A stretch of 37,506 nt of DNA from assembly GCF_003003775.1 (NCBI RefSeq), contig NZ_PVWJ01000047.1, positions 1 through 37,506 of the forward strand, in the 5' to 3' direction. Shown here in pieces: positions 34,379 through 37,506 of this stretch (position 1 is the first letter of the stretch; each line of letters begins with the position of its first letter). This stretch comes from Merismopedia glauca CCAP 1448/3. Lineage in GTDB: Bacteria > Cyanobacteriota > Cyanobacteriia > Cyanobacteriales > CCAP-1448. The translations under genes and the position numbers were made by a program. A model generated the notes under the pieces. The model did no database searches. It had not been told where the DNA came from and saw only the letters and a list, made by a program, of their open reading frames with translations.

Positions 34379-35636
34379 CTAGTTTGACATCTACTAAATC
34401 GGGATTAACCCGTTTTTCGGACTCACATCTTCTACCATGATTGGTTTGATGTAGATGACATTCGCGGTGCAGAACTTCCAGATTATTGGCTTTCCAATTG
34501 GCATGGTTGCCATCTTTATGGTGTAATTCTGCAATGTCACCCGAATAGAACATTAGACCGCAGTGGGCACACCTGTGATTCTGTTTCTTCAGGACTTTAG
34601 CCGTTATACCGTCGTAATTAGCATTTTCTCTCTTTGACCAGTAAGCTAAATCGCCATCGAACGGGGATTTTGTACCCGTGACGTTGACAAACCTGCACGC
34701 CGCCCATTTTACAGATGGAAATGCTTTCTTTAAAACCCTATTGGTTTGGTATCGGTCGTATCTCCCTTGTTTGCGAATGAACTTCCACGTCCAGTAGTTT
34801 AAACTCCATAGGTCGTGTTGACTCATATCGCAGAATCGATGGTAATTTCTCCAACCTCTTATCACCGCGCCACATTTATCGATGCGTTCTTCGAGGGTGA
34901 ATCGACTATCCTTCATCACTTCTTTCACTTTTGTCTTAATTCCTTTCACGGATTTCTGACTTGGTGTAGAGATGAATTTACCATTGGGTTTAACACAGAA
35001 ATTCCACCCAAGATAATCGAACCCATCAGTGCTTTTAATCACTTTGGTTTTAGCTTCTTTTACTTTTAACCCTCTTGTCGCCAAGAATTGGTCAATGCGT
35101 TCTCTAAGGATGTTTTCGTCGTCTTCAGGATTGAGGATGTACACAACGTCATCCGCGTAACGGAATCCTTTTAGTGCATCTAGATAAGTGCCCCCGTTTT
35201 TAACTTTGTATCTCAATTCATATTCCACATTTTCTAGTCCATGAAGAACTATATTTGCGAGTAATGGGCTGATTACTCCGCCTTGAGGGGTTCCTGTTTC
35301 TGAGGACGGGAATTCTCCTCGGACTCCGGCTTTAATTGCTCGAAAAAGTCCTTGTTTGGCTGCTCTGGGAAGTTGGACAGATTGCATTAGGAATTTGTGG
35401 TCAATCTTGTCAAAACACTTTTCAATATCGAGTTCGAGGATTCTTTTGTGTATACCCTTAGCGTTAGCTTTGAGTTGATTAAAGATTCCTTGCTGGACAT
35501 CGTGGCAGCTTCTTCCTGGTCTGAACCCATAAGAATGGGCGTTGAATTCGGCTTCGGCTGCTGGTTCCAGAGCATATTTGAGAAGGCATTGATAAGCTCT
35601 ATCGCTGATGGTGGGAACGCTACAAGCAGACTGCAC
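34371..35636 (-). CDS. ltrA: Group II intron reverse transcriptase/maturase, N-terminally truncated
   Basis: 421 residues. Homology begins at VPTISDRAYQCLLKYALEP and continues with SYGFRPGRSCHDV, LELDIEKCFDKIDH, GTPQGGVISPLLANI and the catalytic FRYADDVV. The maturase domain (GWRNYHRFCD, LNYWTWKFIRK) and an HNH endonuclease (CAHCGLMF, AELHHKDGNHANWKANNLEVLHRECH) follow. The layout is that of chloroplast-like group II introns. Roughly 100-180 N-terminal residues, including the first reverse-transcriptase blocks, are missing. A stop codon stands just upstream in this frame and the apparent start is GTG. Probably not functional as an intron. Confidence 0.88.
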   Translation of the reverse strand: MQSACSVPTISDRAYQCLLKYALEPAAEAEFNAHSYGFRPGRSCHDVQQGIFNQLKANAKGIHKRILELDIEKCFDKIDHKFLMQSVQLPRAAKQGLFRAIKAGVRGEFPSSETGTPQGGVISPLLANIVLHGLENVEYELRYKVKNGGTYLDALKGFRYADDVVYILNPEDDENILRERIDQFLATRGLKVKEAKTKVIKSTDGFDYLGWNFCVKPNGKFISTPSQKSVKGIKTKVKEVMKDSRFTLEERIDKCGAVIRGWRNYHRFCDMSQHDLWSLNYWTWKFIRKQGRYDRYQTNRVLKKAFPSVKWAACRFVNVTGTKSPFDGDLAYWSKRENANYDGITAKVLKKQNHRCAHCGLMFYSGDIAELHHKDGNHANWKANNLEVLHRECHLHQTNHGRRCESEKRVNPDLVDVKLGA

Positions 35637-35689
35637 AAAATTACAACTCTTTTTCGGAAAGCGCGACTATCATAAATCCCATTCACCCT

Positions 35690-36100
35690 TTGCACGAGCA
35701 ATCCCTGAGTGTGCATCGGATTCGTCAGAATGGGAAACTGACCCAAGTCATCTTTGAACATCCAGATGGTGGACTCATTTCAGTGCCGATGAGTGAAACC
35801 AGCTTAGAACTGTCACCACCATCTCTACAAATTGCAGGTGTAACTCCGCCATTCGACCCCAAAAAATTACTGCAATTAACTGTCTTGGTATCTAATTTCA
35901 GATCGACTGTTTCCACACAAACAGAAGATGAAGAGGTAGTTCACCCAGAAATCGATGCCAAAACCGCCTCTAACACCCAAAATCAAAATTGTCGCCAGCC
36001 ACCCCAACCGAGAGCAATTGATCGGACTGACCGCTCAGTTAGTCGCGAAAATCCTCGACCAAAAAGTGACGTTGTTAATGCCAACGAGGAGGGAAATTGA
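35690..36100 (+). CDS. DUF5372-like fragment upstream of the recombinase
   Basis: Up to 136 residues. The frame continues upstream without ATG, reading INPIHPLHEQSLSVHRIRQNG, which resembles the start of DUF5372 proteins. These small proteins accompany serine recombinases in some bacterial elements. The core (PMSETSLEL, DPKKLLQLTVLVSNF) fits; the tail is disordered and rich in Gln, Asn and Arg. The true start seems lost at the junction with the group II intron, and only a TTG (35690) is available. The stop overlaps the recombinase ATG (TGATG), so the two were translationally coupled. Function unknown. Confidence 0.55.
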   Translation: MHEQSLSVHRIRQNGKLTQVIFEHPDGGLISVPMSETSLELSPPSLQIAGVTPPFDPKKLLQLTVLVSNFRSTVSTQTEDEEVVHPEIDAKTASNTQNQNCRQPPQPRAIDRTDRSVSRENPRPKSDVVNANEEGN

Positions 36101-37505
36101 TGGTTGAGCGAAAAATCGGTCAAGCTCATCTATCCCGACGAGCCGTAGTTTATCTCAGGCAGTCTACAGCCCACCAAGTCGAGTCGAATCGTGAAAGTAC
36201 AATCCGCCAATATGCTCTGGCTGAACGCGCCCGTGAACTAGGTTGGGATCAAAGTCTGATTCAAATACTAGATGGAGATTTAGGCAAAAGTGGTCAAAGC
36301 ACCACAGGGCGAGCCGATTTTCATCAGCTAATGGCAGCAGTTGGTTTGGGAGAAGTCGGTGCGGTTTTGGCATTAGAAGCCTCCAGATTTTCTCGTTCTC
36401 AGGCAGATTGGCATAAACTGATAGATATCTGTGCCCTGACAGATACTCTAGTCATTGACCATGATGGGATTTACAACCCGAATGATTTTAATGACCGAGT
36501 GTTGTTAGGCTTCAAAGGCACTTGGAGTCACACCGAACTGCATGGAATGCGTCTACGCTTGCAGGGAGCCAAACTCAATAAAGCCAAAAAAGGGGAACTG
36601 CGTTGTACTCCACCGACTGGCTATGTTTACGACCCAGATGGTTTATTAGTACTTGACCCAGATGAAAGTGTAGTCGCCGCCATCCGTTTGGTTTTTGAGC
36701 AGTTCCAGTTGTTGAGAACAGCCTTTAAAGTCATGCGCTACTTTGCCCAAAATCAGATTCCTTTCCCCAGAAGGACTTGGCGACCAGGAGAAAGTGGGAC
36801 ACTGAGATGGGGACCAACCAACCTCAGTCGGATTTTAGCCATTTTACACAATCCAACTTATACTGGCACCTATGTCTATGGCAGACGGCGCACGACTTCA
36901 GTGATTCAATCGGGAGAAATTGCCAGCCACAGGACTACAGCCAGACCGCCTGAAGAATGGATTGTCACGATTCGGGATGCTCACCCCGCTTACTTGAGTT
37001 GGCAGCAATACCAAGATAATGAAGCACAATTGACCCGTAATCTAGGTAACCAAATTGTGGAGGGACGTTCTGGGTCAGCCAGAGTCGGGGCGGCTTTGTT
37101 ACAGGGGCTACTCATTTGTGGTCAATGTGGACGGCGCATGAGTCCCCGCTATCACGGCAACGGTGGCAAGAGGGTTACTTATCAGTGTGACCAACGTAGA
37201 AGTCAAGATGGACTGCACGGCATTTGTTGGAGCGTTCCAGGTGCATCTATTGAAGAGGCGATTATCAGCCATTTGTTCGCTGTCCTCACCGAAAGTAATC
37301 TGGACATTCAGTTTGGCTCTCCCCGACCACCACCAACCAGGAACGCAAAGAAATGCTAGGTTTGCTGGTCAAGCAAGTCGCTATCACCCCAGAAGAAAGT
37401 CCAGTTCGCCAAACAGGGCTTGTTATTTGGGACACTAGAAAAAATAATATCCTAATTTGGTTTGATGAGATAGTTCCACTCACCGTGGAAAGAATCTGGG
37501 TGTAA
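36100..37505 (+). pseudogene. Large serine recombinase, internally deleted and frameshifted
   Basis: The N-terminal catalytic domain has the nucleophile serine in VYLRQSTAHQV, and RFSRSQADWH. The recombinase domain (GYVYDPDGLLVLDPDE, ILHNPTYTGTYVYGRR) and a zinc ribbon (CGQCGRRM, then CDQRR and C in GICW) follow. The first frame ends at 37359. After NLDI (about 37307) the expected sequence continues in another frame as SVWLSPTTTNQERKEMLGLL to a stop at 37503-37505. About 100 residues expected between these two parts are absent, so a deletion removed the helical segment and shifted the frame. A strong GAGGAGGG site precedes the ATG. It lies at the window edge. Confidence 0.82.
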
Positions 37506-37506
37506 G

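Larger units (their letters stand above)
34310..35640 (-). mobile_element. Group II intron, 5'-truncated
   Basis: A remnant on the minus strand made of most of the intron-encoded protein, domain V (34345-34378) and a domain-VI-like hairpin (CCCATA/TATGGG, 34315-34330). The RNA domains I-IV and the start of the protein are missing. Loss of the 5' part is what incomplete reverse transcription would leave, though deletion is equally possible. The right boundary lies around 35620-35660, next to the DUF5372-like fragment. Confidence 0.75.

Noticed and set aside
35387-35761. Minus-strand frame that might supply the missing start of the group II intron protein by frameshift
   Set aside because: Its sequence before the overlap (NGIYDSRAFRKRVVILCSLL) does not resemble the expected reverse-transcriptase N-terminus, so a true break is more likely than a simple frameshift.
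1-37506. tRNA or rRNA genes
   Set aside because: I found no cloverleaf with a GTTCGA-type T-loop or CCA-like end, nor rRNA sequence.

Overview
The window comes from a cyanobacterial chromosome. It carries genes found only or mainly in cyanobacteria and other phototrophs: a PsbQ-type photosystem II lipoprotein, a PucC-family chlorophyll-related transporter, NarM, a TxlA/HCF164-like thioredoxin and an SSB/mreB gene pair. The HIP1 octamer GCGATCGC and its core are scattered through coding and non-coding DNA. The intergenic spacers are full of 7-bp tandem repeats and small hairpin repeats, as in many filamentous or large-genome cyanobacteria. I cannot name a species. I see no tRNA, rRNA or CRISPR array.

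Layout, left to right. 1-1440: a solitary IS605-type tnpB with an intact RuvC triad and terminal hairpins. 1529-4619: a hypothetical gene, an alpha/beta hydrolase that seems to lack its nucleophile, psbQ, and a DUF4388 (PATAN-like) gene. 4720-7333: an exported 5'-nucleotidase-family enzyme and a membrane-anchored thioredoxin, divergent from a NIL-domain ferredoxin. 7610-9847: a PucC-family transporter directly joined to an inositol-monophosphatase-family gene. 9890-12415: mreC and mreB without mreD, divergent from a tail-less ssb. 12420-15270: a three-gene metal ABC importer (binding protein, ATPase, permease). 15877-20003: a double-domain M16 protease, narM and a DedA-family gene. 20423-25318: an agmatinase-family gene, then gcvH and gcvP. 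25838-29715: a small solitary protein, a hotdog thioesterase and clpB. 29963-34241: a membrane protein of unknown role, a receptor-type Ser/Thr kinase and a glycogen-debranching-type glucosidase. 34310-37505: mobile-element wreckage, made of a 5'-truncated group II intron (reverse transcriptase, HNH domain and domain V), a DUF5372-like fragment and a serine recombinase with an internal deletion.

Most genes are conserved housekeeping genes in short transcription units. The clear functional units are pucC/IMPase, mreB/mreC, the metal importer and the glycine cleavage pair gcvH/gcvP. I found no convincing new multi-gene system. The most informative structure is in the non-coding DNA. One miniature element (26577-26667) sits inside a larger repeat, flanked by a 5-bp duplication, and the other copy of that repeat (7343-7545, inverted) keeps the uninterrupted site. 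A second miniature family (2036, 20019, 29787) has terminal inverted repeats, one clean 8-bp target duplication, and a 7-bp tandem array inside it whose copy number differs between copies. Five other intergenic arrays also have a period of exactly 7 bp but different unit sequences.
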